A DNA stretch of 64,000 bases from Bacteroidota bacterium (GCA_020161455.1 JAIUNZ010000003.1:124001-188000); one strand, 5' to 3'; counted from the first letter of the stretch, positions 43,417 to 54,055 are shown. Numbers and translations are program-made. The notes: a model not told the origin generated them from the letters alone.

Positions 43417-44331
43417 TTAGTAATTCCACATATCTGATTCGAAACTACGAATTTTTTCCTTGATACGTTCTGACTCTAAAAGTTGGTTTTGAGAATTGTC
43501 TTTCATGTATTGTTGAACTTCTCTATCACCATAAACGTTTTCTTCTTTATAAATTACTCCGTTAAAACGCCTTGAATTTAACAAATGGTCAAATGTAATT
43601 GGCATGGCTGAGTTTTTATCATTAAACGCTTTGGCTTCATGAAGTACATCTCTGATTGCTGGAAAATACACCCAAAACAAATCAATAACGTCTGGATTAT
43701 CTTTTCCAATATCACGTGCTTCAGGAGTTACTGGACAAAGCGCCAATAATCTATATTTTAATTCTCCTTGACGTTTGTCAAAATACCAGTAACCTTTAAT
43801 TCTATAACCAGATATATCTTGCGCAGTTAAATCTTGTTTGTTTATAAACTGAGGATCTAAAACTTTTTTACCTGATTTATAATCATCATAATAGTTATTA
43901 ATTTCATCAAATCCAGCTTGAATTGTATCAATATAGGTAAATGATGAACTCATATCATTTATAGTTTTCTTGGTATTGAAATAATCATCAGCGTAAACTT
44001 CTTTTATTTTACCGTTCTTAATGTTTTTAACCAAAACATCAAATAAAGATCTTCTTTCTTTGCCTACAAAAGCGGTATCAATTGGATAGTATAGAGGAAA
44101 GTTTATACGCTCATCTATATCGATAAATTCCCAAATTGTTTTACCCATCAACACATCTCTATCATGCACATAGCCGTATGGAAGCGGTTTGTCATTGTCA
44201 GAAATCATCTGAGCAGCTGTTTTTTTACCAATCTCCTCAGGAGTTTTGGCATTTAACAGATTTGACTGTGCAGAAACAGTAATTGAACCTGCAAGCAAAA
44301 ATGCACCGTATAAAAGATTTTTAATTTTCAT
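43417..44331 (-). CDS. gldN: Type IX secretion/gliding protein GldN
   Basis: Protein of 304 residues with a signal peptide ending near SAQS. GldN (PorN) forms a periplasmic ring with GldK under the outer membrane as part of the type IX secretion system. Family segments include PYGYVHDRDVLMGKTIWE near 50-68 and LFWVYFPAIRDVLHEAKAF near 220-240. Last gene of gldK-L-M-N, 42 bases after gldM. Confidence 0.95.
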   Translation of the reverse strand: MKIKNLLYGAFLLAGSITVSAQSNLLNAKTPEEIGKKTAAQMISDNDKPLPYGYVHDRDVLMGKTIWEFIDIDERINFPLYYPIDTAFVGKERRSLFDVLVKNIKNGKIKEVYADDYFNTKKTINDMSSSFTYIDTIQAGFDEINNYYDDYKSGKKVLDPQFINKQDLTAQDISGYRIKGYWYFDKRQGELKYRLLALCPVTPEARDIGKDNPDVIDLFWVYFPAIRDVLHEAKAFNDKNSAMPITFDHLLNSRRFNGVIYKEENVYGDREVQQYMKDNSQNQLLESERIKEKIRSFESDMWNY

Positions 44332-44373
44332 GTTTTTAATTATAAGTTATTTAAGTAGGTATTAACTCAAATT

Positions 44374-45921
44374 TTATTGTATTTCGTAAATTACAGGTGC
44401 TGCTGTTGGTACAATAATACTTGCTCCTGTAACTTTGGTTTTAATATCTGAAACGGTAACTTGATCACCTCTTGTAACTCTTGCTAATGCAGCTTTACAT
44501 CTTCCATCAACTCTATCGCCATTAACAACAATAGCAGGCTGTCCTGGAACTTTAAAAGTAAACTGAGTCACTTGGAAATCTAAATCATATAAAAAATCTT
44601 CTAGTTTTGCAGAAATCTGAGAAACTTCTAAACGTGACTTAGCACCTTTTGTAACTCCTGTTTGACCTCCAATAGCACCTGCAGGAGCAGGAATATTTTT
44701 AATACGGAATGATTTTTTATCTGACACAGGCTTACCATCAGGCAATTTAGCAGTAACACTAACTGTAACTTCAGTTCCAGACTGAGGATTTAAATTATAT
44801 TTTCCAGCACCTGTTGATCTTGATAATCCAGGAGCAGAAGCAGTAACTTTATCATCTGAAATTCCTGCAAATGAAATTGTCATCGGGTTAGGTAAACCTC
44901 TGTAAACAACATTCATTTTATCAGCAGAGATATTAGCCGATTTAGGTTGAGGAACTACTACATAGTTACCTTTAATAGGTAAACTAACTACTTTACCTCC
45001 TTCATCAAAATTAAATGAACCGGTAATTTCATGTTCACCAACATTTCCTGCTCCAAAAGAGAAATTAGCTTGTCCTGCTTCAGCCTTCACGGCAGAACCA
45101 TTGACAATAACTGATTTAGCAACTAAATTAGGATCAAATTTACCTAAGACAATTTTTCCAGTAACAGACTCTCCTTGAAAAAATGCAGTTTTATCAGGAA
45201 CCACAATTGGTTGATAAGCGGTTAAAGATGCTGCTGCAACAAGGTCTGATTGAAACATTCCAGAAATAATATCACTTTCTGTTGTTTTAATATCTGCTTG
45301 TAATTGAGACAATTTAGTAACTGTTGCAATCAAAGGAAAACCTTTAAAGTTATAGTCTAACCAACCTAAAGTTGTTCCCGCATTTTTTGACTTAACTGGC
45401 TCAGTAGCAAATCTCTTTTGGATTTTTTTCATCTCAGAATCTGCTATAGAACTACCTCCAATTTGTTTAACTTGAGTAACAAAATTAGACATTTTATCTA
45501 AAAATACTTGACCATCTTTGGATGGTTTATCACCATTGAACCATTTTTGATCCACCATATCACCTTTATCCATTGCTTCAAATGGAAGGTTACCATCAGC
45601 ATCACGAACAAGTTCTTTTGTGAATTCTGTTTTCATGCTTTCAACATAAGTTGAAAAGTCTTTACACAAAGCTCTAATTTTTTGAACTTTATCCTTTTTT
45701 GGTCCATATTGTAATGGTTGCTCTTGTGCTTTTTGAGCTAATTGTTCAAATGAAGATTGATTTCTTGCATCTGCTACTGAGTTTGACTCAATAATTTTAT
45801 TATTTAAAATACCAAAAGCAGATAATACTTCTTTTGACATATTTAATGCCAACATTGCGATGAAAACCAAGTACATCAGGTTAATCATCTTCTGTCTAGG
45901 GGTTAATTTTCCTCCTGCCAT
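44374..45921 (-). CDS. gldM: Type IX secretion/gliding motor protein GldM
   Basis: Protein of 515 residues. One membrane helix near residue 12-32 (INLMYLVFIAMLALNMSK), then a long periplasmic part of four domains that carries motor torque to the outer-membrane ring. GldM with GldL forms the proton-driven motor. The start MAGGKLTPRQKMINLMYLVFIAMLAL matches the family. Third gene of the operon. Confidence 0.97.
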   Translation of the reverse strand: MAGGKLTPRQKMINLMYLVFIAMLALNMSKEVLSAFGILNNKIIESNSVADARNQSSFEQLAQKAQEQPLQYGPKKDKVQKIRALCKDFSTYVESMKTEFTKELVRDADGNLPFEAMDKGDMVDQKWFNGDKPSKDGQVFLDKMSNFVTQVKQIGGSSIADSEMKKIQKRFATEPVKSKNAGTTLGWLDYNFKGFPLIATVTKLSQLQADIKTTESDIISGMFQSDLVAAASLTAYQPIVVPDKTAFFQGESVTGKIVLGKFDPNLVAKSVIVNGSAVKAEAGQANFSFGAGNVGEHEITGSFNFDEGGKVVSLPIKGNYVVVPQPKSANISADKMNVVYRGLPNPMTISFAGISDDKVTASAPGLSRSTGAGKYNLNPQSGTEVTVSVTAKLPDGKPVSDKKSFRIKNIPAPAGAIGGQTGVTKGAKSRLEVSQISAKLEDFLYDLDFQVTQFTFKVPGQPAIVVNGDRVDGRCKAALARVTRGDQVTVSDIKTKVTGASIIVPTAAPVIYEIQ

Positions 45922-45976
45922 TTTTTCTAATTAGTTTAAATTATTATTCTTTTAAAATATATAGTTATAAAACTAA

Positions 45977-46606
45977 TTATCTATTACTCATTGCTGTTAA
46001 CATTCCACCGTATACATTGTTTAATGAAGACAAGTTAGAAGTTAATGATTGCATTTGATCTTTTAATTTTAAATTATTCTCAGCTACCTCTTCGTTGATT
46101 TTAGCATTTCTCTCAGCACTTTGAAGTTGTACTTGATATAATCCGTTTAATGTTTGTAATTGCTCTGCCGCTTTGGTCATTTCTTCAGCATATTTTTTAG
46201 TAGAAGCCACTGAATCTACTGTTGGAGAAATTGCTTTTGCTGCACCTTCAAAATTTTTAATACTGTTTCCTAAACTTGCCATCAACTCTCCGTCAATTTT
46301 AGCTTCTTTCAACATGTTATCTAATTTTTGTGACAATAGTCCTTGAGCATCTTTTGGATCTTCTTTTTTGTCTTTTGCTTTAGCTTGACCTCCGGCCAAT
46401 TCTGGATATACTAAAGACCAATCTAATTCTGTATCTACTGGATCAAAAGCTGACAATCCAAAAATTAGAGCTTCTGTACCCAATCCAATAATAAGCATCG
46501 CACTTGCTCCTGGCCAGTGCATCAATTTGAATAATGCTCCAATGATTACAACTGCCGCTCCCATACCGTAAGCGAAATTCATAGTTTTTTTGCTTAATAA
46601 TGCCAT
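45977..46606 (-). CDS. gldL: Type IX secretion/gliding motor protein GldL
   Basis: Inner-membrane motor protein of 209 residues. Two helices at about 8-27 and 33-55 with the family residues KLMHWPGA between them and a Glu (GTEALIFG) inside the second helix, thought to take part in proton flow. A cytoplasmic coiled-coil tail of about 140 residues follows. Second gene of the operon, 52 bases after gldK. Confidence 0.96.
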   Translation of the reverse strand: MALLSKKTMNFAYGMGAAVVIIGALFKLMHWPGASAMLIIGLGTEALIFGLSAFDPVDTELDWSLVYPELAGGQAKAKDKKEDPKDAQGLLSQKLDNMLKEAKIDGELMASLGNSIKNFEGAAKAISPTVDSVASTKKYAEEMTKAAEQLQTLNGLYQVQLQSAERNAKINEEVAENNLKLKDQMQSLTSNLSSLNNVYGGMLTAMSNR

Positions 46607-46658
46607 AATAATAAATTTTTTAGTTAGTTAAGTTTTAATATTTAAAGTTGGTTAAAAA

Positions 46659-48065
46659 TTATTTTCTAGGTGCGCCAGCTTTACCAGTCACTTGTGTTCC
46701 CATGTAATCTTGAACAGTTCTGAAACCAATATAGCTTCTTGCGGTATCTGCATATTCAAAATCTCTAGTAGCAACTTGCAAGAAATAGGCAACATCTTTC
46801 CAAGATCCACCACGAACCACTTTACGCATGTTCTTTGTGTCTGGAACATTTGGATTCATTGATGAAACATATTCATAAGCCGCAGCATCATAAGAGGAAT
46901 CTGTCCATTCCGCAACGTTTCCTGCCATGTTATAAAGATTGTATCCATTTGGCTCATACGATTTGGCTTCAACGGTATATAAAGCTTGATCGGCAGCATA
47001 ATCTCCTCTATTTGGTTTAAAGTTTGCTAAGAAACAACCTCTATCATTTTTAGCATAAGGACCACCCCAAGGGAAAGTACCTGACTCTAATCCACCTCTA
47101 GCAGCGTACTCCCATTCAGCTTCAGTTGGCAAACGGAATGAATTAGTCAAGTCTTGCTTCTTCTTTTTAGATTTGATATATGCATTCTTATTTAAAGTTC
47201 TCCATGCACAAAATGCTTTGGCTTGTTTCCATGAAACACCAACAACTGGGTATTCACTGTATGCTTGATGCCAAAAATAATCATTATGCATTGGTTCATT
47301 GTATGAATAAGCAAAATCCTTAATCCAAACAGTTGTATCTGGATAAACTTGTTGCTGCTCTGTTTTAATAAAAGAACTTCTTTTTCCTACTTTGGCTTTT
47401 GCCGCTGCTTGAATATCCATCCAAGAATAACGGAATTTTAATTTTGTAACATCAATAGTTCTTAAACCATTAAAAGATTCCGCTAATGGAAGATACATAG
47501 TATCCATCACCTCTGTATAATACTCATCAGGATATTTACTAGTATCTGTGATTAATTTTACTTTTTTGTTTAATCTTCTACCCGCATAAGGATCATCATC
47601 AGTTCCTACACTATAATAATTCTCATACATATATTTATCGTACGGAGTCATTTTTGAAGGATCAGAATCATTAAAAGCAAAGTCGCCAATACTTCCTGCT
47701 GATTTTCCTTTTCCTCCTGAACCAGCTGTTTGACCAACTTCATCAGCAAGAATCGCTAAACGAACTCTAATAATTGAGTCTTTAACCCATTCGACAAATT
47801 GACGGTATTCGCTGTTAGTAATTTCAGTTTCATCCATATAAAAAGATCGAACTGTTACTGTTTTGGTTGGAGCATCCTGCACGTTGGCTAAATCATCATC
47901 TGATTTACCCATGATGAATGCGCCTCCAGGTATCAAAGTCATACCATATGGTTTCTCTGGGTTCCATTTTTTTCCTTTAACACCTACTAACTCTCCTTTG
48001 TCGTTAGATCGTCCACAGCTTGTTAATAAAGCTAAAACAGATGCAAATGCGATGAACTTCTTCAT
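46659..48065 (-). CDS. gldK: Type IX secretion/gliding lipoprotein GldK
   Basis: Outer-membrane lipoprotein of 468 residues starting MKKFIAFASVLALLTSC (lipobox LLTSC); an in-frame Met nine codons upstream is unlikely. The body is a formylglycine-generating-enzyme/sulfatase-modifying fold (GMTLIPGGAFIMGKSD, RLPTEAEWEYAARGG, NMAGNVAEWTDSSYD, VVRGGSWKD) used as a structural part of the GldK-GldN ring. First gene of the operon; GldJ is a known paralogue but is not in this window. Confidence 0.96.
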   Translation of the reverse strand: MKKFIAFASVLALLTSCGRSNDKGELVGVKGKKWNPEKPYGMTLIPGGAFIMGKSDDDLANVQDAPTKTVTVRSFYMDETEITNSEYRQFVEWVKDSIIRVRLAILADEVGQTAGSGGKGKSAGSIGDFAFNDSDPSKMTPYDKYMYENYYSVGTDDDPYAGRRLNKKVKLITDTSKYPDEYYTEVMDTMYLPLAESFNGLRTIDVTKLKFRYSWMDIQAAAKAKVGKRSSFIKTEQQQVYPDTTVWIKDFAYSYNEPMHNDYFWHQAYSEYPVVGVSWKQAKAFCAWRTLNKNAYIKSKKKKQDLTNSFRLPTEAEWEYAARGGLESGTFPWGGPYAKNDRGCFLANFKPNRGDYAADQALYTVEAKSYEPNGYNLYNMAGNVAEWTDSSYDAAAYEYVSSMNPNVPDTKNMRKVVRGGSWKDVAYFLQVATRDFEYADTARSYIGFRTVQDYMGTQVTGKAGAPRK

Positions 48066-48310
48066 ATAAATTGGGGTTATTTGAATACTCAATTTTTTAA
48101 GGGCGTAAACCTATTTAATATTTTTTAAAAAAACAATTATTAATGTAAAAATTAATTAACAGGACAAAACTAAAATTAATTTTTGAATTAAAAAAATTTA
48201 TTATCGATAAAAAGCAAAAAAACATCGATAAAGTGCGTTTTATTGTTGTTTTTGTAATCTTTTTTCTATTTTAAAACAGATTTTTATTAATTTTGTAACT
48301 TAAATATTTT

Positions 48311-49462
48311 CTATATTATATTTTTTCGTTGTGCTTTCCACCATCTTTCAGGTATTTCTTGGTTACACGCTGTTAAATATTCTTCTTGTGAACAAGGTAA
48401 TAACGTATTTTTTTTCAATTTATTGTGCAAATTTGAAAAAAAAGGTATTTCTATCCACCAACGCTCGGTTTTATTGCTCTTATAAAAGATGATTTCTTCT
48501 TCTTCTAAAGGAACAATATACTTTGAATAGTTATCTTTTGATGTAAATGGATATTCATTTGACCTAAAATTAACACCTTCGACAAAATACCAAACCATTT
48601 GAGCGATTAAGACAGCTTCTTCTTTAGTATTGTTGTGATTAAAAATACCCAAACAGGACACTTTATCACTTATACCTGAATATCTAGCTAGGCTACATAT
48701 TTCTTTTCCATTAAATCCATTGGGTGTAAAGTTATATAAATTTCCCGAATCTGATGACTTTACGGTTGTTAAATCTATTGAAACTAAATCTGCATCTCTC
48801 AATACTGGCTCTGCAAGGGTTATGTTATTCGATATTTCACCCAATCGGTAGGCGTCGAAATAGAGTTTTTCGATTAAATCTATTTCTTCTTGTGAATTAA
48901 AATAGGTTTGAAACCCAATATTACAGTAGTTGAAAAGATTATTTGGTTCATCGATTATAATTTTACCTAAATAAGAATTAGATGATATTTCTTCATCTGG
49001 TTTTCCTATGTCAAATTTAGAATCAACAGCAACTAAGTTTACCATTTGTTCTAATTTATCATAAGCACGATATAGTGGGTAGGTTAAATCTTGGCTTCCA
49101 CCTAATATTATTGGGATAATTTGTTTCTTCAACAATACAGAAACTACTTTTTGTAGTGCAAAAAAAGTATCTTCTACTGAATTACCAGGAAGAATATCTC
49201 CTAAATCAGCTATATCGCTTTGCCAATTGCCTGGATAAAGTTTATAAAATTCTTTTCTAATGAAATGTAAATTAACTTCTTCATAAGTATTAAAATCGCC
49301 TCTGTTTTCAGGAACTCCTAGTAGGGCAATTTTAATTTTATCCAAATCAGGAAAATCCTTATCCGTATGAAAACTAACTTTATTGCCTAGGTTTTGACTG
49401 GACAGTTTGGCTACAAACTGAACAATTTCGCTATCTACGGGTGACAAAAAATCGAATTCCAT
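48311..49462 (-). CDS. Arginase/formimidoylglutamase-fold protein, metal site degraded
   Basis: Protein of 383 residues with the ureohydrolase fold. The metal motifs are altered: GGSQDLTY stands where GGDHS is expected, AVDSKFDIG where DAHxD is expected, and SIDLTTVKSSD where SxDxD is expected, so at least the two histidines and one aspartate are missing. It is therefore probably not an active manganese enzyme. It lies upstream of gldK and 3 bases after topA, a conserved neighbourhood in Flavobacteria as far as I recall. Any link to gliding is unproven. Confidence 0.82.
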   Translation of the reverse strand: MEFDFLSPVDSEIVQFVAKLSSQNLGNKVSFHTDKDFPDLDKIKIALLGVPENRGDFNTYEEVNLHFIRKEFYKLYPGNWQSDIADLGDILPGNSVEDTFFALQKVVSVLLKKQIIPIILGGSQDLTYPLYRAYDKLEQMVNLVAVDSKFDIGKPDEEISSNSYLGKIIIDEPNNLFNYCNIGFQTYFNSQEEIDLIEKLYFDAYRLGEISNNITLAEPVLRDADLVSIDLTTVKSSDSGNLYNFTPNGFNGKEICSLARYSGISDKVSCLGIFNHNNTKEEAVLIAQMVWYFVEGVNFRSNEYPFTSKDNYSKYIVPLEEEEIIFYKSNKTERWWIEIPFFSNLHNKLKKNTLLPCSQEEYLTACNQEIPERWWKAQRKNII

Positions 49463-49465
49463 GTA

Positions 49466-51970
49466 TTATTTCTTTTTAGCGGTTGCTTTTTTTGGCGCGG
49501 CTTTCTTTTTGGTTGCCGTTTTCTTAGCGGGTGCTTTCTTTTCGATTAATTCTTTTACATCTTCAAGTGTCATTGCAGCTGCATCAATATCTTTACTCAA
49601 TTCAATTTTGATTTTACCTTTAGTAATAACAGATCTTCCCCATCGTGCTTTCTCTACTTTTATTCCTTCGGATTCCCAGTTGTGGATGACTTTATCAATG
49701 TCTTTTTGAATTTTATCTTCAATAAGTTCGTTAATATCTGATTGGGTTAAATTATCAAAGTTGTATTTTTTGCTAACATTAATAAATATACCATTCCATT
49801 TTAAGAAAGGACCAAAGCGACCTACTCCTTTTTGGACATCCTTACCTTTGTATGCTGCTATTGGCGCATCGGCTTTAATCTTTTCGTTGATTAATTCTTG
49901 TGCTCGTTCCAAGGTTATGTTCATTGGATCTTCGCCTTTTGGGAGTGATATAAATTGTTTTCCGAAGCGAACATAAGGTCCAAAACGACCATTGTTTACT
50001 TCTATTTCTTCTCCCTTATAGTCGCCTAATTGTTTTGGTAATAAAAATAAATTCAAGGCTTCTTCTAAAGAAATGGTGGATATATTTTGATCGGGCATTA
50101 AACTAGCGAATTGCTTTTCGTCATCATCAGCTTCACCTATTTGTGCCATTGGACCAAACTTTCCTAAACGAACTAATATCGTTTTTCCTGATTTTGGATC
50201 AGTTCCTAAAATACGTTCACCACTTTCTCTGTCGGCATTTTCTTCTACTTCTTTTACATTTGGATGGAACTTATCGTAGAACTCCTGCATCATCTTTGCC
50301 CAATCTATATTTCCTTCGGCAATTTCGTCGAAATCTTGTTCTACTTTTGCGGTGAAGTTATAATCTAGAATGGCTGAGAAATTCTTTACCAAGAAGTCAT
50401 TCACGATAGTACCAATATCGGTTGGGACTAACTTTCCTTTATCGGAACCTGTCATTTCTGAAAGGATTTGACTTTTTACTTCGTTATTCTTTAGAGTAAG
50501 TTGGTTGTATTTTCGTTCGCTACCTTCATTAGAACCTTTTTCTACATAGGTTCTTGCGATGATGGTTGATATGGTTGGCGCATAGGTCGATGGACGGCCA
50601 ATGCCTAATTCTTCTAATTTCTTTACTAAAGATGCTTCTGTGTAGCGGCTTGGTGCTTGTGTAAAGCGTTCTTTGGCAGTAATAACAGTATTGGTTAACT
50701 TTTCGTTGACTTTCAAAGCGGGCAACATTCCTTCTTGTTCTTCATCTTCATCGTCGTTTCCTTCAAGATACACTTTTAGGAAACCTTCGAATTTGATTAC
50801 TTCTCCCGATGCATTAAATAATTCGTTGTGCTTATCGGCAGCTATTTTAACGTTGGTTCGTTCTAATTCGGCATCGCTCATTTGTGAGGCTAATGTTCTT
50901 TTCCAAATCAAATCGTATAAGCGTGCTTGGTCTCTATCGATGTTTACGGTGTGCAATGACATATCGGTAGGACGGATGGCTTCGTGTGCTTCTTGTGCGC
51001 CTTTACTTTTGGTGGCAAAGGTTCTAGGTTTGGAATATTCTTTTCCGTAAGAGCGAATGATTTCGGCTTGTGCAGCTTCTGACGCTTCTTTGGAAAGGTT
51101 TACACTGTCGGTTCTCATATAGGTAATCAATCCGGCTTCGTAGAGGCGTTGTGCGATTTGCATGGTGATGCCTACGGGTAAGTACAGTTTACGTGAGGCT
51201 TCCTGTTGTAACGTTGATGTGGTAAACGGTGCTGCTGGTGATTTTTTTGTTGGTTTTGTTTCTAAATCGGCTACTTTATAATTGGAACCGATGCTTTTAT
51301 TTAGAAAATCTTCGGCTTCTTTTTTGGTAGCGAAGTTTTTTGGTAATTTGGCTTTAACAATTTTTCCTGCGGCATTTGTAAATTCGGCAGAAACGGAATA
51401 GGATGCAACTGGTTTGAAGTCTTGGATTTCTTTTTCGCGCTCTACTATTAAACGCACTGAAACCGATTGTACTCTACCGGCAGACAAACCTCCTTTTACT
51501 TTCTTCCACAGAACTGGGGAAAGTTCGTAACCCACTAGCCTATCTAATACACGACGTGCCTGTTGTGCGTTGACCAAATTATAATCAATTTCGCGAGGAT
51601 TATCGATGGCTTTTAGAATCGCGTTCTTGGTGATCTCGTGGAAAACAATACGTTTTGTTTTAGACTTATCCAATTTTAGTTCTTCCGCAAGATGCCACGA
51701 AATGGCTTCTCCTTCGCGGTCTTCATCGGAAGCTAACCACACTGTTTCGGCTGATTTAGATAAATCTTTGAGTTTTTTGACTAAGGCTTTTTTATCAGAC
51801 GAGACTTCGTATTTTGGTTTGAAACCATTTAATACATCTACGCCAATTTCTTTGGAAGGCAAATCGGCTATGTGACCATAACTTGATTCGACTTGGAAGT
51901 CTTTTCCGAGAAATTTTTCGATAGTTTTTGCCTTTGCGGGTGACTCAACGATTACTAAGTTCTTTGCCAT
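49466..51970 (-). CDS. topA: DNA topoisomerase I
   Basis: Type IA topoisomerase of 834 residues that relaxes negative supercoils. The TOPRIM start NLVIVESPAKAKTIEKFLG, DEDREGEAISWH and the active Tyr in GLITYMRTDSVN are all present. The C-terminal part has short zinc-free repeats (SGKTILVRLGKFGPMAQIGEA, NNGRFGPYVRFGKQ, GVGRFGPFLKWNG) and a Lys-rich tail. The start at 51970 (MAKNLVIV) is chosen; the open frame extends 42 codons upstream without family similarity. A TACATTTG -7 element sits at 51998-51991 (minus). Confidence 0.96.
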   Translation of the reverse strand: MAKNLVIVESPAKAKTIEKFLGKDFQVESSYGHIADLPSKEIGVDVLNGFKPKYEVSSDKKALVKKLKDLSKSAETVWLASDEDREGEAISWHLAEELKLDKSKTKRIVFHEITKNAILKAIDNPREIDYNLVNAQQARRVLDRLVGYELSPVLWKKVKGGLSAGRVQSVSVRLIVEREKEIQDFKPVASYSVSAEFTNAAGKIVKAKLPKNFATKKEAEDFLNKSIGSNYKVADLETKPTKKSPAAPFTTSTLQQEASRKLYLPVGITMQIAQRLYEAGLITYMRTDSVNLSKEASEAAQAEIIRSYGKEYSKPRTFATKSKGAQEAHEAIRPTDMSLHTVNIDRDQARLYDLIWKRTLASQMSDAELERTNVKIAADKHNELFNASGEVIKFEGFLKVYLEGNDDEDEEQEGMLPALKVNEKLTNTVITAKERFTQAPSRYTEASLVKKLEELGIGRPSTYAPTISTIIARTYVEKGSNEGSERKYNQLTLKNNEVKSQILSEMTGSDKGKLVPTDIGTIVNDFLVKNFSAILDYNFTAKVEQDFDEIAEGNIDWAKMMQEFYDKFHPNVKEVEENADRESGERILGTDPKSGKTILVRLGKFGPMAQIGEADDDEKQFASLMPDQNISTISLEEALNLFLLPKQLGDYKGEEIEVNNGRFGPYVRFGKQFISLPKGEDPMNITLERAQELINEKIKADAPIAAYKGKDVQKGVGRFGPFLKWNGIFINVSKKYNFDNLTQSDINELIEDKIQKDIDKVIHNWESEGIKVEKARWGRSVITKGKIKIELSKDIDAAAMTLEDVKELIEKKAPAKKTATKKKAAPKKATAKKK

Positions 51971-52176
51971 ATGTCTGTAGTTTGTGTGGACAAATGTACT
52001 AGTTTTTTTTAAAAATCCGATTACTTGCTGTTTTTTCACGATAAAAGGTTGGATTTTATATAAAAATGATGCGTACAAAGCAGGCACGATGAGCACAAGA
52101 GAACCGTTTTACTAATAAAATGTTTTCGTTAGACGAAAAATATACTTCCACTAATTGAAATTTTATTGGGATGGAT

Positions 52177-52265
52177 TAGCCACAAATTACACCAATTTGC
52201 ACAAATTTTTCTTGGGTGACTCACTATTGTGGTGAATTATTAGCCACAGATTACACGGATTTAAA
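52177..52265 (+). repeat. TAGCCACA repeat, two decayed copies
   Basis: 52177-52206 begins TAGCCACAAATTACACCAAT and 52241-52265 begins TAGCCACAGATTACACGGAT. Both are related to the exact 30-base arm at 54066-54095 and point the same way. The right-hand inverted partner is absent, which suggests eroded copies of the same element. Confidence 0.7.
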
Positions 52266-52318
52266 AGATTCTTGATGTATCAAGTAGATAATGATTAGAA
52301 GTAAGTATAAAAAACATA

Positions 52319-52489
52319 TTGAATTTTTGTGAAAGACAAAAATATTGTTCAGATATAACTCAAGATTATGTTACTAGAATGGTGGCTGCATATTATAAAA
52401 TTAATATGAACACAACTAAAAGAGGAGATGTTAATTGTAAGAATGGAATAACAGTTACAAATTGGATTGCCATGGATAAAACGGTTTAA
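52319..52489 (+). pseudogene. Possible decayed coding fragment
   Basis: A 56-codon frame that could start at TTG 52319 and ends TAA 52489. It reads LNFCERQKYCSDITQDYV, then TNWIAMDKTV at the end. It looks protein-like with aromatic and Cys residues, but it has no good start, no promoter and no recognised family. It may be a remnant of an inserted gene or noise. Confidence 0.2.
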
Positions 52490-52548
52490 ATAAAACAACA
52501 ACAGTTAAAAATATTTATCAAAATCTTTGTTAAACCTTGTCTGCCATC

Positions 52549-52580
52549 TTGTCATATAAATAAATTTAGTATTATCTTTG
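52549..52580 (+). promoter_or_regulatory. Promoter of miaB
   Basis: TTG (52549-52551), 21 bases, TATCTTTG (52573-52580), 26 bases before the ATG. Confidence 0.55.
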
Positions 52581-52606
52581 CTACCCGATTTAATCGAAAT
52601 TATTTT

Positions 52607-54055
52607 ATGGAAAAGGAATTAGACGAGAAGAAACAAGGCACGAGCTTGGTTTTGGAACAAAAGGCAGAAAACACCAAAAAACTTTTTATAGAAAGCTATG
52701 GCTGTGCGATGAATTTTTCGGACAGTGAGATTGTGGCTTCCATTTTGACCGAACAAGGTTATAACACTACGCAAAACCTGGAGGAAGCGGATTTGGTTTT
52801 GGTAAATACGTGCTCGATTAGAGACAAAGCCGAACAAACCGTTAGAAAACGTTTGGAGAAATATAACGCTATTAAACGCAGTATTAATCCAGGGATGAAA
52901 GTGGGCGTTTTGGGTTGTATGGCGGAGCGATTGAAAGACCAATTTTTGGAGCAAGAGAAGATTGTGGATATGGTTGTTGGTCCGGATGCGTATAAAGATT
53001 TGCCGAATTTGCTGAAGGAAGTGGATGAAGGCAGAGATGCGATTAACGTGATTTTATCGAAAGAGGAAACCTATGGCGACATTGCACCGGTTCGTTTGAA
53101 CAGTAATGGTGTGAATGCATTTGTTTCGATTACGCGTGGTTGTGATAATATGTGTACGTTTTGTGTGGTACCGTTTACTCGTGGTAGAGAACGCAGCCGT
53201 GAACCGCAGAGTATTTTGGAAGAAATCAAAGATTTGTGGGATAGAGGATTTAAGGAGATTTGTCTGCTAGGGCAAAATGTGGATAGTTATTTATGGTATG
53301 GCGGCGGACTGAAGAAAGATTTTGTGAAAGCAACCGAAATGCAAAAAGCTACTGCGGTTGATTTTGCTCAATTGTTAGAACAATGTGCGATTGCTTTCCC
53401 TAAAATGCGTTTTCGTTTTTCGACTTCGAATCCACAGGATATGCATGAAGAAGTGCTTCATGTGATTGCTAAATATGATAATGTTTGTAATTATATTCAT
53501 TTGCCGGTTCAAAGTGGAAGCACGAGAATTTTGAAGGAAATGAACCGACAACATACGCGTGAGGAATACATGGCATTGGTGGATAAAATCAAAAGAATTA
53601 TTCCGGGTTGTTCTATTTCGCAGGATATGATTTCGGGCTTTCCAACAGAAACGGAAGAAGATCATCAGGACACCTTGAGTTTGATGGAATATGTGGAATA
53701 TGATTTTGGATATATGTTTGCATATTCTGAACGTCCGGGAACTTTGGCTGCCAGAAAAATGGAAGATGATGTTCCGGAAGAGGTAAAGAAAAGACGTTTG
53801 CAAGATATTGTTGATTTGCAACAAGTGTTGAGCGAGAAAAGAACCAAACGTTTCTTAGGGCAAACCGTTGAAATATTGATTGAAAAAGAATCTAAGAAAT
53901 CAGACAAACACTGGAGCGGAAGAAATTCTGAAAACATGGTTACGGTTTTTCCAAAAGGAGATTATAAGCCAGGAGATTTTGTATTGGTAAAAGTTACTGA
54001 TTGTACTACTGCGACTTTGATTGGCGAAGCGGTTGGGTATTCGGAGATGAATTAG
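52607..54055 (+). CDS. miaB: tRNA methylthiotransferase MiaB
   Basis: Radical-SAM enzyme of 482 residues that adds the 2-methylthio group to isopentenyl-adenosine at position 37 of tRNAs. The N-terminal MTTase domain has Cys residues in [23 protein letters not shown] and [10 protein letters not shown] for one iron-sulfur cluster; the radical-SAM cluster is [11 protein letters not shown]; a TRAM domain closes the protein. Upstream of the sigma-54 activator gene, from which it is separated by the GxxExxY cassette. Confidence 0.97.
   Translation: MEKELDEKKQGTSLVLEQKAENTKKLFIESYGCAMNFSDSEIVASILTEQGYNTTQNLEEADLVLVNTCSIRDKAEQTVRKRLEKYNAIKRSINPGMKVGVLGCMAERLKDQFLEQEKIVDMVVGPDAYKDLPNLLKEVDEGRDAINVILSKEETYGDIAPVRLNSNGVNAFVSITRGCDNMCTFCVVPFTRGRERSREPQSILEEIKDLWDRGFKEICLLGQNVDSYLWYGGGLKKDFVKATEMQKATAVDFAQLLEQCAIAFPKMRFRFSTSNPQDMHEEVLHVIAKYDNVCNYIHLPVQSGSTRILKEMNRQHTREEYMALVDKIKRIIPGCSISQDMISGFPTETEEDHQDTLSLMEYVEYDFGYMFAYSERPGTLAARKMEDDVPEEVKKRRLQDIVDLQQVLSEKRTKRFLGQTVEILIEKESKKSDKHWSGRNSENMVTVFPKGDYKPGDFVLVKVTDCTTATLIGEAVGYSEMN

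Larger units (their letters stand above)
51971..52606. other. Intergenic region with repeats and gene remnant
   Basis: A gap of about 640 bases between topA and miaB. It holds two direct copies of the TAGCCACA element (52177-52206 and 52241-52265), a short reading frame that may be a gene remnant (52319-52489) and the miaB promoter (52549-52580). Confidence 0.6.
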
